DNA of 64,000 nt from Scandinavium sp051650185 (GTDB lineage Bacteria; Pseudomonadota; Gammaproteobacteria; Enterobacterales; Enterobacteriaceae), in assembly GCF_051650185.1 (NCBI RefSeq), contig NZ_JBOFIN010000131.1, forward strand, positions 25,919-89,918. The letters run 5' to 3'. Positions 34,184 to 43,293 of the stretch are shown here, one piece after another. The notes beneath the pieces were generated by a model. That model was not told the origin of the DNA, searched no databases, and saw only the letters and a program-made list of their open reading frames with translations. Positions within the stretch are counted from its first letter, which is position 1. Every line of letters starts with the position of its first letter. Position numbers and translations under genes: made by a program.

Positions 34184-35180
34184 GCCCATCGTATTTAGTG
34201 GCGCACAGCCGTCCGGTGAATTAACCATTGGTAACTACATGGGTGCGCTGCGTCAGTGGGTCAACATGCAGGACGACTATCACTGCATCTACTGCATCGT
34301 TGACCTGCATGCCATCACCGCCCGTCAGGAGCCAGAAAAGCTGCGCAAAGCGACGCTGGACACCCTCGCGCTGTATCTGGCCTGCGGTATCGATCCTGAG
34401 AAGAGCACCATCTTCGTTCAGTCTCATGTGCCAGAGCACGCACAGTTAGGCTGGGCGCTGAACTGCTACACCTACTTCGGCGAGCTGAGCCGCATGACCC
34501 AGTTTAAAGACAAGTCAGCGCGCTACTCTGAAAACATCAACGCCGGTCTGTTTGATTACCCGGTGCTGATGGCGGCAGATATTCTGCTGTATCAAACCAA
34601 TCAGGTGCCGGTTGGCGAAGATCAGAAACAGCATCTGGAGCTGAGCCGTGATATCGCTCAACGCTTCAATGCGCTGTACGGTGAGGTGTTCAAGGTGCCC
34701 GAGCCGTTCATTCCGAAATCTGGCGCGCGCGTGATGTCGCTGCTTGAGCCGACCAAGAAAATGTCCAAGTCCGACGATAACCGCAACAACGTTATCGGCC
34801 TGCTGGAAGATCCGAAATCCGTGGTGAAGAAAATCAAACGTGCGATGACCGACGGTGATGAACCGCCTGTTGTGCGCTACGACGTGCAAAACAAAGCGGG
34901 TGTTTCCAACCTGCTGGATATTCTCTCCGGTGTGACGGGCAAGACGATCCCAGAGCTGGAGCAGCACTTCGAAGGCAAGATGTACGGCCACCTGAAAGGT
35001 GAAGTGGCTGATGCCGTGTCTGGCATGCTGAGTGAGCTGCAGGAGCGTTACAACCGCTTCCGCAACGACGAAGCGCTGTTGCAGAAAATCATGCGTGAGG
35101 GTGCGCAGAAGGCGAGCGCTCAGGCGGCAGAAACCCTGAAAGCGGTTTATGAAGCGATTGGCTTTGTGGCTAAGCCGTAA
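34176..35180 (+). CDS. trpS: Tryptophanyl-tRNA synthetase
   Basis: A 334-residue class I aminoacyl-tRNA synthetase charging tRNA-Trp. It shows the HIGH-type motif in GELTIGNYMGALRQW, the Trp-binding region and KMSKS as KKMSKSDDN near residue 195. It is the last gene of the superoperon, followed by a REP unit and a strong terminator. In E. coli a block of frl and yhf genes separates trpS from cysG; here cysG follows directly on the other strand. Confidence 0.98.
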   Translation: MTKPIVFSGAQPSGELTIGNYMGALRQWVNMQDDYHCIYCIVDLHAITARQEPEKLRKATLDTLALYLACGIDPEKSTIFVQSHVPEHAQLGWALNCYTYFGELSRMTQFKDKSARYSENINAGLFDYPVLMAADILLYQTNQVPVGEDQKQHLELSRDIAQRFNALYGEVFKVPEPFIPKSGARVMSLLEPTKKMSKSDDNRNNVIGLLEDPKSVVKKIKRAMTDGDEPPVVRYDVQNKAGVSNLLDILSGVTGKTIPELEQHFEGKMYGHLKGEVADAVSGMLSELQERYNRFRNDEALLQKIMREGAQKASAQAAETLKAVYEAIGFVAKP

Positions 35181-35225
35181 ACCCTGGTGGCACTTCGTTT
35201 GCACTGGCCTACGAGGAATTTGTAG

Positions 35226-35251
35226 GCCGGATAAGCGTAGCGCCATCCGGC
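35226..35251. repeat. REP unit after trpS
   Basis: GCCGGATAAGCG ... CGCCATCCGGC forms a 7-bp-armed palindrome of the classic REP type. A decayed second unit lies just upstream (about 35185-35212). Confidence 0.7.
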
Positions 35252-35257
35252 AATAAA

Positions 35258-35290
35258 AAAGGCGGGGAAACCCGCCTTTCTGTTTTTTAA
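35258..35290. terminator. Intrinsic terminator for trpS (and cysG)
   Basis: AAAGGCGGG / CCCGCCTTT stem with loop GAAA is followed by TTCTGTTTTTT on the plus strand. A-rich sequence upstream gives a T-run on the minus strand too, so it may serve cysG as well. Confidence 0.8.
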
Positions 35291-36660
35291 TGATTTGAAA
35301 ACCAGTTCAATTTTTCCCGCAGCGCCACGACGCGGCCAACAATGATCAGCGCCGGGCTTTCGACCTGCTGCGCAAGCTCTGCCAGCCCTGCCAGCGTCCC
35401 TTCCACGACGCGTTGTTTGATCGCCGTGCCATTTTCAACCAGCGCCACGGGCATCTCTGCCTCCATACCGTGTTCGCGTAGCTTTTCGCTGATGGTTGCC
35501 GCCTGATTCAGGCCCATATAGAACACCAGCGTCTGTTTTTCTGCTGCCAGGTTATGCCAGTCGAGTTCCGCGCCGGTTTTCAGGTGACCGGTGACCAGAC
35601 GCACGCTTTGGGCGTAATCACGGTGGGTGAGCGGAATGCCAGCATAGGCCGAACAGCCAGAGGCGGCGGTAATTCCCGGTACCACGGAGAACGGAATACC
35701 TGCATTGCACAGTGTTTCCAGCTCTTCGCCGCCGCGCCCAAAGATAAACGGATCGCCGCCCTTCAGACGCACTACGCGCTTCCCTTTCTGCGCTTCACGC
35801 AGCAGGATCTGGTTAATTTCTTCCTGCGGCACGCAGTGGAAGCCCGCACGCTTACCCACAAAGACCCGATCAGCATCGCGGCGCACCAGATTCATAATGT
35901 CGTCGGACACCAAACGGTCATAGACCACGATATCTGCCTGCTGAATTTGCTGCAGGCCTTTCAGCGTCAGCAGCCCCGCATCGCCGGGGCCTGCGCCAAC
36001 CAGCACCACTTCGCCGCGATTATCCAGCGGTTCGCTAAGTAACTGCTCAGTGGTGGCCTGAATGGCCTGCTCGTCCTGATTCGCCAGTGACTGCGCCAGA
36101 CGATCGTTCACGAACAGCTTTTCCCAGAAGCGGCGACGCTCACTAACGGTCGCAAACTGTTGTTTGACGCGTGAGCGAAGCTGGCCTGCGAAATGGGCGA
36201 CCTGGCCCAGATGCTGTGGCAACAGAGACTCTAACTTTTCACGCAGTAAACGCGCCAGAACCGGGGAGGCACCGCCCGAAGAAACGGCGACCATCAGCGG
36301 AGAACGGTCGATAATGGACGGCATGATGAAGCTGGCCTGTTTTGGCGCATCGACCACATTACAGAATATCCGGCGTTTTTCTGCCTCTTCACTGACATGG
36401 TTATTCACCGCATCGTCATCCGTGGCGGCGATAGCTAGCCAGCTCTTATCGAGCAGAGCGGCCTCAAATTCCCCTTCGACCAGTGTCAACATGCCTGCTT
36501 CCGCCCAGACGTGGAACTGGGGCGCGAACTCGAGAGCATTGACCGTCAGCCGCGCGCCGGCGTCCAGTAACAGACGGGCTTTGCGCTCGGCAACGTCACC
36601 GCCGCCGACTAACAGGCAGTCGCGATCGCGCAGTTGGCAGAAAATGGGTAAGTGATCCAT
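35287..36660 (-). CDS. cysG: Siroheme synthase (multifunctional)
   Basis: A 457-residue enzyme making siroheme from uroporphyrinogen III for sulfite and nitrite reductases. The N-terminal part (1-205) is the precorrin-2 dehydrogenase/ferrochelatase, with the Rossmann turn VGGGDVAERKARLL and the catalytic region SSGGASPVLARLL. The C-terminal part (216-457) is the SAM uroporphyrinogen methyltransferase, with VGAGPGDAGLLTLKG and RLKGGDPFIFGRGGEE. It lies 61 bases after nirD; nirC, which separates them in E. coli and Salmonella, is absent. Confidence 0.98.
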   Translation of the reverse strand: MDHLPIFCQLRDRDCLLVGGGDVAERKARLLLDAGARLTVNALEFAPQFHVWAEAGMLTLVEGEFEAALLDKSWLAIAATDDDAVNNHVSEEAEKRRIFCNVVDAPKQASFIMPSIIDRSPLMVAVSSGGASPVLARLLREKLESLLPQHLGQVAHFAGQLRSRVKQQFATVSERRRFWEKLFVNDRLAQSLANQDEQAIQATTEQLLSEPLDNRGEVVLVGAGPGDAGLLTLKGLQQIQQADIVVYDRLVSDDIMNLVRRDADRVFVGKRAGFHCVPQEEINQILLREAQKGKRVVRLKGGDPFIFGRGGEELETLCNAGIPFSVVPGITAASGCSAYAGIPLTHRDYAQSVRLVTGHLKTGAELDWHNLAAEKQTLVFYMGLNQAATISEKLREHGMEAEMPVALVENGTAIKQRVVEGTLAGLAELAQQVESPALIIVGRVVALREKLNWFSNH

Positions 36661-36721
36661 GGGCGTCTCGCAGCAATGAAGGGGAAAGAAGTCCGGCGAC
36701 AGAACGCCGCCGGAAGGGTCA

Positions 36722-37048
36722 TCAGGCCTTTAATTGTACCTGACCGTCTTTAACGCGCACGTCAAAATGTGCAATGGAATGGCTTTCATCTTCCATGCAC
36801 AGCCCGTCGCTGAGGCGGAAGCGCTGTTTTTTCAACGGACTGGCGACCCACAATTCACCGTTGTGCTCCGCAATCAGCCCACGAGAGAGGACGCTGGCGC
36901 GGAAGAAGGGGTCGATGTTGCTGATAGCGAACACCTGCTCGTCATGATACGGGCGGAAAATCGCCACCTGCTCGTGGCCGAGCAGAGCGCAGACGCCGGT
37001 CTGAGGCAGGATTTCGTCGATGTTGCAGATAGTTACCCACTGGCTCAT
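36722..37048 (-). CDS. nirD: Nitrite reductase small subunit NirD
   Basis: A 108-residue Rieske-like small subunit of the cytoplasmic NADH-dependent nitrite reductase. The fold is of the Rieske type but lacks the 2Fe-2S Cys/His ligands, as is normal for enteric NirD. It shows VCALLGHEQVAIF and FAISNIDPFFRASVLSRGL. The start overlaps the nirB stop by 4 bases (ATGA). Confidence 0.97.
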   Translation of the reverse strand: MSQWVTICNIDEILPQTGVCALLGHEQVAIFRPYHDEQVFAISNIDPFFRASVLSRGLIAEHNGELWVASPLKKQRFRLSDGLCMEDESHSIAHFDVRVKDGQVQLKA

Positions 37049-39588
37049 GCGTTTTCCTCCACCAGAGTGACCGGGATGCGTTCGTACGGGGTTGCCGGGC
37101 GATGCTGTTCGCGCTCAGGTACAACCTGCACGTTTGGATCGCGCTGCTTGCTGTTCACAAAGTGCTGGAAGCGGCTTTGTGCAGCCGGGCTGTTGACCGT
37201 CTCGGTCCATTCACAGGCAAAGGCGGCACGCAGACGAGCCAGCTCTTCTTCCAGATGGTCATTGAGGCCAAGCTTATCGTCGATGATGACGGCTTTCAGA
37301 TAGTCGATGCCGCCTTCCATGTTATCGAGCCACGGCGCGGTACGGGTCAGTTTGTCCGCGGTACGGATGTAGAACATCATGAAGCGATCGAGGTATTTGA
37401 TCAGCGTGTCGTGGTCGAGGTCCGCAGCCAGCAAATCGGCGTGACGCGGTTTCATCCCGCCGTTACCACATACGTACAGGTTCCAGCCTTTTTCGGTGGC
37501 GATGATGCCCACGTCTTTGCCCTGGGCTTCCGCACATTCACGGGTACAGCCGGAGACACCAAACTTCATTTTGTGCGGCGTACGAATGCCTTTGTAGCGG
37601 TTTTCCAGCTCAACGCCGAAGCCAACGCTATCGCCAACGCCGTAACGGCACCAGGTGCTGCCGACGCAGGTTTTCGCCATACGCAATGCCTTGGCATAGG
37701 CGTGACCGGTTTCGAAGCCTGCGTCGATCAACTGACGCCAGATTTCTGGCAGATCATCTTTCTGCGCACCAAACAGGCCGATACGCTGAGAACCGGTGAT
37801 TTTGGTGTAGAGGTTAAATTCCTGCGCGATACGCCCCACCGCCATCAGGTCATCTGGAGTGATTTCGCCGCCCGCAGAGCGAGGGATCACCGAGTAGGTG
37901 CCGTCTTTCTGGATGTTGGCGAGGAAGTTGTCGTTGGTGTCCTGCAACGGCGTGTGCTGAGGCTTCAGCACATATTCGTTCCAGCAGGATGCCAGCAGGG
38001 AACCGACGGTTGGCTTACAGACTTCACAGCCGTAGCCTTTGCCGTATTTTGTCAGCAGTTCGTCGAAGGTTTTGATCCCTTCTACACGAATCAGGTGGTA
38101 GAGCTCCTGACGAGAGAAGGCGAAGTGTTCACAGAGGTTGTTGTTCACTTCGATGCCCTGTTTCGCCAGTTCGGCATTCAGCACCTGCGTCACCAGCGGG
38201 ATGCAACCGCCGCAGCCAGTGCCCGCTTTGGTTTCGGCTTTCAGCGCCGCCACGGTGTGACAGCCTTTATTGATAGCGCTGACCAAATCGCCTTTGGTCA
38301 CGTCGAAGCAGGAGCAGATCTGCGCGCTGTCCGGCAGTTTGTCCACGCCGATGGCCGGTTTACCGCTTGCTGCGTGAGCCGGCAGAATCAGTGCGTCCGG
38401 GTTTTCCGGCAGTTCGATAGCGTTCAGCACCAGCTGCAGCAGGTTACCGAAGTCGCTGGTGTCGCCGACCAGCACGGCGCCGAGCAGCGTTTTGTTATCC
38501 GGGCTGACGATCAGGCGTTTGTAGACTTCTTTGCTTTCGTCGAGGTAAACGTAGCTGCGTGCGCCCGGCGTGCGGCCATGCGCATCGCCAATGCCGCCGA
38601 CATCAACGCCCAGCAGCTTCAGCTTGGCGCTGAGGTCTGCGCCTTCGAACGTGTTCTGGTTGCCGAGGATATGATCGACGGCCACCTGCGCCATTTTGTA
38701 ACCTGGCGCGACCAGGCCGTAAACGCGGTTGTTCCAGCTGGCACATTCACCGATAGCGTAGATATCGGGATCGGACGTCTGACAGGTATCATTGACCATG
38801 ATCCCGCCGCGCTGACCGGTTGCCAGGCCGCATTGGGTGGCGAGTTTGTCGCGTGGACGGATCCCGGTCGAGAAGACGATAAAGTCGATTTCGAGCTCGC
38901 TGCCGTCGGCAAAGCGCATGGTTTTGCGCCCTTCGGTCCCTTCCTGCACGATCTCTTCGGTGTTCTTGCTGGTGTGGACGCGTACGCCCATGCTTTCGAT
39001 TTTGCGCTTCAGCTGGTCGCCGCCCATCGCGTCAAGCTGTTCGGCCATCAGCATCGGGGCAAATTCGATGACGTGTGTTTCAACGCCGAGGTTTTTCAGC
39101 GCGCCTGCGGCTTCAAGACCAAGCAGGCCGCCGCCGACCACTGCACCACGCTTGCTGCGACGAGCACAGGCTTCGATGGCGTTAAGATCTTCGATAGTAC
39201 GGTAGACGAAGCAGTCCTGAGTATCAGAGCCTTTGATCGGCGGGATCCACGGATAAGAACCGGTCGCCATGATCAGTTTGTCATAAAAGACAGAGCGACC
39301 CGCGCTTGAGTGAATCACTTTTTCCTGACGGTTAATCGTGATGGCACGCTCACCAATCAGCACCTTGACGCCGTGTTTCTCATAAAAGCCTTCGCGCACC
39401 AGCGAAAGTTCTTCCGCAGTATGGTGAGAGAAGTATGATGAGAGATGCACGCGGTCGTAGGCGATACGGGGTTCTTCACAGAAGACGGTAATCTCGAACT
39501 GGTCTGCTGGCGCTTTATCGAGTAAATCCTCAATAAAGCGGTGGCCGACCATGCCGTTACCGATAATTGCGAGTCTGACTTTGCTCAT
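37045..39588 (-). CDS. nirB: NADH-dependent nitrite reductase large subunit NirB
   Basis: An 847-residue cytoplasmic enzyme reducing nitrite to ammonium under anaerobic, nitrate- or nitrite-rich conditions. It has an FAD/NAD oxidoreductase part (VRLAIIGNGMVGHRF; VVGGGLLGLEAA), a BFD-like 2Fe-2S domain (ICSCFDVTKGDL ... GTGCGGC), ferredoxin-like halves and the siroheme/4Fe-4S domain with STWCRYGVGDS, GVSGCTRECAEAQ and CGNGG. The promoter region carries FNR and NarL/NarP sites. The nirBD-cysG order lacks nirC. Confidence 0.98.
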   Translation of the reverse strand: MSKVRLAIIGNGMVGHRFIEDLLDKAPADQFEITVFCEEPRIAYDRVHLSSYFSHHTAEELSLVREGFYEKHGVKVLIGERAITINRQEKVIHSSAGRSVFYDKLIMATGSYPWIPPIKGSDTQDCFVYRTIEDLNAIEACARRSKRGAVVGGGLLGLEAAGALKNLGVETHVIEFAPMLMAEQLDAMGGDQLKRKIESMGVRVHTSKNTEEIVQEGTEGRKTMRFADGSELEIDFIVFSTGIRPRDKLATQCGLATGQRGGIMVNDTCQTSDPDIYAIGECASWNNRVYGLVAPGYKMAQVAVDHILGNQNTFEGADLSAKLKLLGVDVGGIGDAHGRTPGARSYVYLDESKEVYKRLIVSPDNKTLLGAVLVGDTSDFGNLLQLVLNAIELPENPDALILPAHAASGKPAIGVDKLPDSAQICSCFDVTKGDLVSAINKGCHTVAALKAETKAGTGCGGCIPLVTQVLNAELAKQGIEVNNNLCEHFAFSRQELYHLIRVEGIKTFDELLTKYGKGYGCEVCKPTVGSLLASCWNEYVLKPQHTPLQDTNDNFLANIQKDGTYSVIPRSAGGEITPDDLMAVGRIAQEFNLYTKITGSQRIGLFGAQKDDLPEIWRQLIDAGFETGHAYAKALRMAKTCVGSTWCRYGVGDSVGFGVELENRYKGIRTPHKMKFGVSGCTRECAEAQGKDVGIIATEKGWNLYVCGNGGMKPRHADLLAADLDHDTLIKYLDRFMMFYIRTADKLTRTAPWLDNMEGGIDYLKAVIIDDKLGLNDHLEEELARLRAAFACEWTETVNSPAAQSRFQHFVNSKQRDPNVQVVPEREQHRPATPYERIPVTLVEENA

Positions 39589-39611
39589 TTTTGCCTCGAT
39601 TTCTTTTCTAT

Positions 39612-39660
39612 TACCGCCTACCTTAACGATTCAGCAAGGTGACTTATTGATGTGAATCAA
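39612..39660 (-). promoter_or_regulatory. nirB promoter with FNR site
   Basis: A perfect FNR consensus TTGATNNNNATCAA (TTGATTCACATCAA on the minus strand) is at 39647-39660. A -10 element TAAGGT lies at 39625-39620, which would put the start site near 39612 and the FNR centre at about -41.5. This is a class II activated promoter like that of E. coli nirB, and the downstream leader is also nearly the same as I remember it. Confidence 0.8.
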
Positions 39661-39673
39661 TTCCGGCCTAACC

Positions 39674-39689
39674 TACCACCTAAGTGGTA
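39674..39689 (-). promoter_or_regulatory. NarL/NarP 7-2-7 site upstream of nirB
   Basis: TACCACC-TA-AGTGGTA is an inverted heptamer pair with 2-base spacing, the arrangement NarL and NarP bind. Its centre is 28 bases from the FNR centre, the same offset as the -69.5 and -41.5 sites of E. coli nirB. This predicts nitrate/nitrite control. Confidence 0.7.
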
Positions 39690-39829
39690 TGCGGTTGATT
39701 TGTCAGGTTTTTTATAAGTTGCGGAAATGTCAGACTTTTCTGTGGTGCTGAAATAATGTACAAAAAGTGCGGGTTTTAGCCTAAAAATGAAACAAGGCGC
39801 GCAGTGCGCCACTCCTGGGGGAAATGAGG

Positions 39830-41146
39830 ATGGGAAGCACACCGTTGTGGTTGATTGAAAATGTCCGCTTGCCTGGGCGTGAAGGGCTATGGCAACTCGG
39901 GATTGAAGACGGTAAGTTCCAGTCGATTATTCCTATGGGAGAAACTCGCCATGAGAGCTTAGAGGTACTCAATGCCCGCGGCGGGTTGGCCATTCCGCCT
40001 TTTATTGAACCTCATATTCACCTGGATACCACCCAGACGGCAGGCGAGCCAAGCTGGAACCAGTCAGGCACGCTGTTTGAAGGCATCGAACGCTGGGCAG
40101 AACGCAAAGCGCTGCTCACGCATGAAGATGTGAAAGCGCGAGCGTGGAAAACCCAGAAATGGCAGATTGCCAACGGTATCCAGTTTGTTCGTACCCACGT
40201 TGATGTGTCGGACCCGACGCTCACGGCGCTGAAAGCCATGCTGGAAGTGAAAAAGGAAGTTGCGCCTTGGGTGGATCTGCAAATTGTGGCGTTTCCACAG
40301 GAAGGCATTCTTTCCTATCCGGATGGCGCTGCTTTGCTGGAAAAAGCGCTGGAATTAGGGGCTGACGTTGTGGGAGCCATTCCGCATTTTGAATTCACCC
40401 GCGAGTACGGCGTGGAATCCCTGCATATTGCTTTCGCCCTGGCGAAAAAATACGACCACCCGTTAGATATTCACTGTGATGAAATCGACGATGAGCAGTC
40501 TCGCTTTGTCGAAACGGTTGCAGCACTGGCGTTGAAAGAAGGCATTGGCGCTCGCGTCACGGCCAGTCACACCACCGCGATGCACTCCTATAACGGGGCT
40601 TACACCTCGCGCCTGTTTCGTCTGCTGAAAATGTCGGGTATTAACTTTGTTGCCAATCCGCTGGTCAACATCCACCTGCAGGGCCGTTTTGATGATTATC
40701 CTAAACGGCGTGGTATCACCCGCGTGAAAGAGCTTTTGGGCGCGGGCATTAATGTCTGTTTCGGCCACGATGATGTGTTTGACCCCTGGTATCCGCTCGG
40801 CACGGGCAATATGCTTCAGGTGCTGCATATGGGGCTGCACGTTTGCCAGATAATGGGCTATCAGCAGATTAATGATGGCCTGAACCTGATCACGCACAAC
40901 AGTGCCAGAACGTTTGGTCTGCAGGATTACGGTCTTGAAGTGGGGAACAGCGCTAACCTGATTATTCTGCCAGCCGAAAATGGCTTCGAAGCCGTGCGCT
41001 GTCAGGTGCCGGTTCGCTGGTCGATTCGTCAGGGGAGAGTGATTGCGACGACACAACTGGCGCAAACCTGGGTGCAAATGGATAACGGCGGGGAAGAGGT
41101 GTTCTTTACCAAAAATAGCCCCTTCGGCGAACGCAAAGGGGCTTAA
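39830..41146 (+). CDS. codA: Cytosine deaminase
   Basis: About 438 residues, very like E. coli CodA (427), which deaminates cytosine to uracil and also acts on isoguanine. Metal ligands are visible in EPHIHLDTT, the catalytic HCDEIDDEQSR, HTTAMHSYNGAYTSR and FGHDDVFDPWYPLG. The start at 39830 has GGGGGA seven bases upstream; an ATG at 39824 is nearer that site and less likely. It sits alone, divergent from nirB and convergent with tsgA; no codB cytosine permease gene is beside it, unlike the E. coli codBA operon. The C-terminal tail differs from E. coli. Confidence 0.93.
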   Translation: MGSTPLWLIENVRLPGREGLWQLGIEDGKFQSIIPMGETRHESLEVLNARGGLAIPPFIEPHIHLDTTQTAGEPSWNQSGTLFEGIERWAERKALLTHEDVKARAWKTQKWQIANGIQFVRTHVDVSDPTLTALKAMLEVKKEVAPWVDLQIVAFPQEGILSYPDGAALLEKALELGADVVGAIPHFEFTREYGVESLHIAFALAKKYDHPLDIHCDEIDDEQSRFVETVAALALKEGIGARVTASHTTAMHSYNGAYTSRLFRLLKMSGINFVANPLVNIHLQGRFDDYPKRRGITRVKELLGAGINVCFGHDDVFDPWYPLGTGNMLQVLHMGLHVCQIMGYQQINDGLNLITHNSARTFGLQDYGLEVGNSANLIILPAENGFEAVRCQVPVRWSIRQGRVIATTQLAQTWVQMDNGGEEVFFTKNSPFGERKGA

Positions 41147-41153
41147 CAGATGC

Positions 41154-42335
41154 TTAGTGGCCTGCTACCGCATTATGCTGGCGGTGGCGAGTCACAAAGC
41201 CGAGGATAAAGCACATCACGAACACTACGGCATACAGACCGTTCGCGGTGTGCAGCGCAGCCAGCGGGCCGCTGTGGGCGACAATCGGGCCGGTGACGAC
41301 AAACGTCAGCATCGTGCCGATGGTGCCGCAGGTCAGAATGAAGTTCACCAGTTTTGGCGAGGCGACTTTAGTCTGCAGGGAACCCAGGGTGATGATTGAG
41401 GTATAAATCGCGCTGGAGAAGAAGCCCAGGCACAGAATGAACCATGGCATATGCTCCGGCGAGCCGTTGATGAACAGATACATCAGCACAACGGCGGCAC
41501 CTGCCAGCACGGTCAGAATGCGTTGCAGGTCGAAGAAGCGCAGGATAAAGCTAAACGCCCACATGCCCAGCATATAGGACATCCAGAACTTGCTCACCAG
41601 CTCACCCGCATCGCTCAGGCTCATGCCCAGGCCTTTCGCATACTCTGGCACCCAGGCAATAAAGCCCAACTGACCGAGGATGTAGCACAGGGCGGCCACG
41701 GCGAGGAACAGCACGCCAATGCCCCATTTTTCTTTTGCCACAGGCTGCGCGTTCGCTTCAGCTTTCTTGCCGAGCACCGGGAAATCGCAGCCAAAGGTCA
41801 GAATGAAAATCGCGACATACACCAGACCAATGCAGGCGTAGACCCAGTACCACTCAATGGTGCGCGCCAACAGATACGCGGCAACCATCGGGAAAATCAT
41901 CCCGGCCATACTGAAGAAGGAGTCAGTAAACAGCAGACGAGCACCACGCTGACGGCCTTCATACATATGGGTGATGAGGAAGGTACCAATCGACATCGTT
42001 ATCCCGCTCACCAGCCCAAGAACGAACATCGAGGCGGAGAAGAGCGCAAGGCTGTGGCTGTACATCAGGCCAGCTATCGCTGCCAGCATCAGTACGAAGC
42101 CAAAACGCAGCTGTGTTTTCAGCGGCACGATTTCCATCAGCCAGGCGTTAAGGAAAATAGAGATCAAAATACCGGCGTTGAGGAACGTGAAGGTGTTGCT
42201 CATGCTGGACACCGGCAGGTGGAAATAGTCGGCGATATTGCCCATCACCATCCCGGTGACGATTACCAGCGCCCCGGTCAGGGCGTAGGAGAAGAAGCTG
42301 ATCCATGTGAGCTTGATACGATTGCTGTTAGTCAT
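41154..42335 (-). CDS. tsgA: MFS transporter TsgA
   Basis: A 393-residue major facilitator protein with about 12 membrane segments, beginning MTNSNRIKLTWISFFSYALTG and ending in a short basic tail. In Salmonella and E. coli its gene lies next to nirB; the substrate is unknown. It belongs to the same broad group as sugar and nucleoside MFS carriers. Here codA stands between it and nirB. If it carried a nucleobase it would fit beside codA, but nothing in the sequence shows that. Confidence 0.94.
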   Translation of the reverse strand: MTNSNRIKLTWISFFSYALTGALVIVTGMVMGNIADYFHLPVSSMSNTFTFLNAGILISIFLNAWLMEIVPLKTQLRFGFVLMLAAIAGLMYSHSLALFSASMFVLGLVSGITMSIGTFLITHMYEGRQRGARLLFTDSFFSMAGMIFPMVAAYLLARTIEWYWVYACIGLVYVAIFILTFGCDFPVLGKKAEANAQPVAKEKWGIGVLFLAVAALCYILGQLGFIAWVPEYAKGLGMSLSDAGELVSKFWMSYMLGMWAFSFILRFFDLQRILTVLAGAAVVLMYLFINGSPEHMPWFILCLGFFSSAIYTSIITLGSLQTKVASPKLVNFILTCGTIGTMLTFVVTGPIVAHSGPLAALHTANGLYAVVFVMCFILGFVTRHRQHNAVAGH

Positions 42336-42614
42336 GACTGGCCTGTGAATAGAACTGTAAAACGCATTGACAATGCGTGGGGTGTGCAGATTTTATGCGT
42401 TAGCGTGACTGAGGCAAATGTTTATTCTGAAAATGATGAAATTAGTCTTAAATTGGCGCGGCATTCGTCACATTTTTGTCGGCCTTCAAATAAAATCCAC
42501 TACGTTACATCTGTTTCTGATAAGTAAACTTAAGTAAAAGGCTGGTTTGTCAGCCGAACGCCTTTTAGAATCAAGCGATTCGCACTCTCTACCGTTCCCG
42601 TTTAAGGAATTCAC

Positions 42615-43187
42615 ATGCTCAAATCTACCCTGGCTGTCGTGACGGCTGTTTTTGCACTCTCTACGATTTCCCCTGCAGTTCTGGCGGCAAAAGCAGATCC
42701 GCACGTTTTACTGACAACGTCTGCCGGTAATATTGAGCTGGAACTGAATAGCCAAAAAGCCCCTGTTTCTGTCGAAAACTTCGTGAACTATGTAAACAGT
42801 GGGTTCTATAACAACACCACGTTCCATCGTGTGATCCCGGGCTTTATGATTCAGGGCGGTGGCTTCACCGAGCAGATGCAGCAGAAGCAGCCAAATCCGC
42901 CTATCAAAAACGAAGCTGACAATGGCCTGCGCAATACTCGCGGGACTATTTCTATGGCGCGTACAGCGGATAAAGACAGCGCAACCAGCCAGTTCTTTAT
43001 CAACGTGGCAGACAACGCGTTCCTGGATCACGGTCAGCGTGATTTTGGCTACGCGGTCTTTGGTAAAGTTGTGAAAGGCATGGACGTGGCCGATAAGATT
43101 TCTCAGGTGGCGTCTCACGACGTTGGCCCATACCAGAATGTGCCAACAAAACCGGTAGTTATCCTGTCTGCGAAAGTTCTGCCGTAA
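42615..43187 (+). CDS. ppiA: Periplasmic peptidyl-prolyl isomerase A (cyclophilin)
   Basis: A 190-residue cyclophilin with a signal peptide (MLKSTLAVVTAVFALSTISP ... LAA). The catalytic fold includes FHRVIPGFMIQGGGF with the active Arg, SMARTADKDSATSQFFINV and FGYAVFGKVVKGMDV. It speeds proline isomerisation in periplasmic proteins. A 7-bp stem CGCGGGC / GCCCGCG at 43198-43217 follows the stop. Confidence 0.97.
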   Translation: MLKSTLAVVTAVFALSTISPAVLAAKADPHVLLTTSAGNIELELNSQKAPVSVENFVNYVNSGFYNNTTFHRVIPGFMIQGGGFTEQMQQKQPNPPIKNEADNGLRNTRGTISMARTADKDSATSQFFINVADNAFLDHGQRDFGYAVFGKVVKGMDVADKISQVASHDVGPYQNVPTKPVVILSAKVLP

Positions 43188-43197
43188 TCTCTTCTCT

Positions 43198-43217
43198 CGC
43201 GGGCTAACCTGCCCGCG
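43198..43217 (+). terminator. Hairpin after ppiA
   Basis: A perfect 7-bp GC stem with loop TAACCT lies 11 bases after the ppiA stop, with only a weak T-run afterwards. Confidence 0.5.
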
Positions 43218-43293
43218 TCACTCTGACCTTTCTGCGTAACCCGAAATTGCTGCTTATACTTGTGGCACAAGGGGAACCGTCAGGGAGGTTCAG

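Noticed and set aside
37102..39309. Long open frame (about 735 codons) antisense to nirB
   Set aside because: It lies entirely within nirB on the opposite strand, with low-complexity composition and no known domain. It is a shadow of a biased coding sequence.
41451..42527. Open frame of 358 codons antisense to tsgA
   Set aside because: The translation is Gln/His/Glu-rich shadow sequence with no membrane or enzyme motif, and tsgA on the other strand explains the region.
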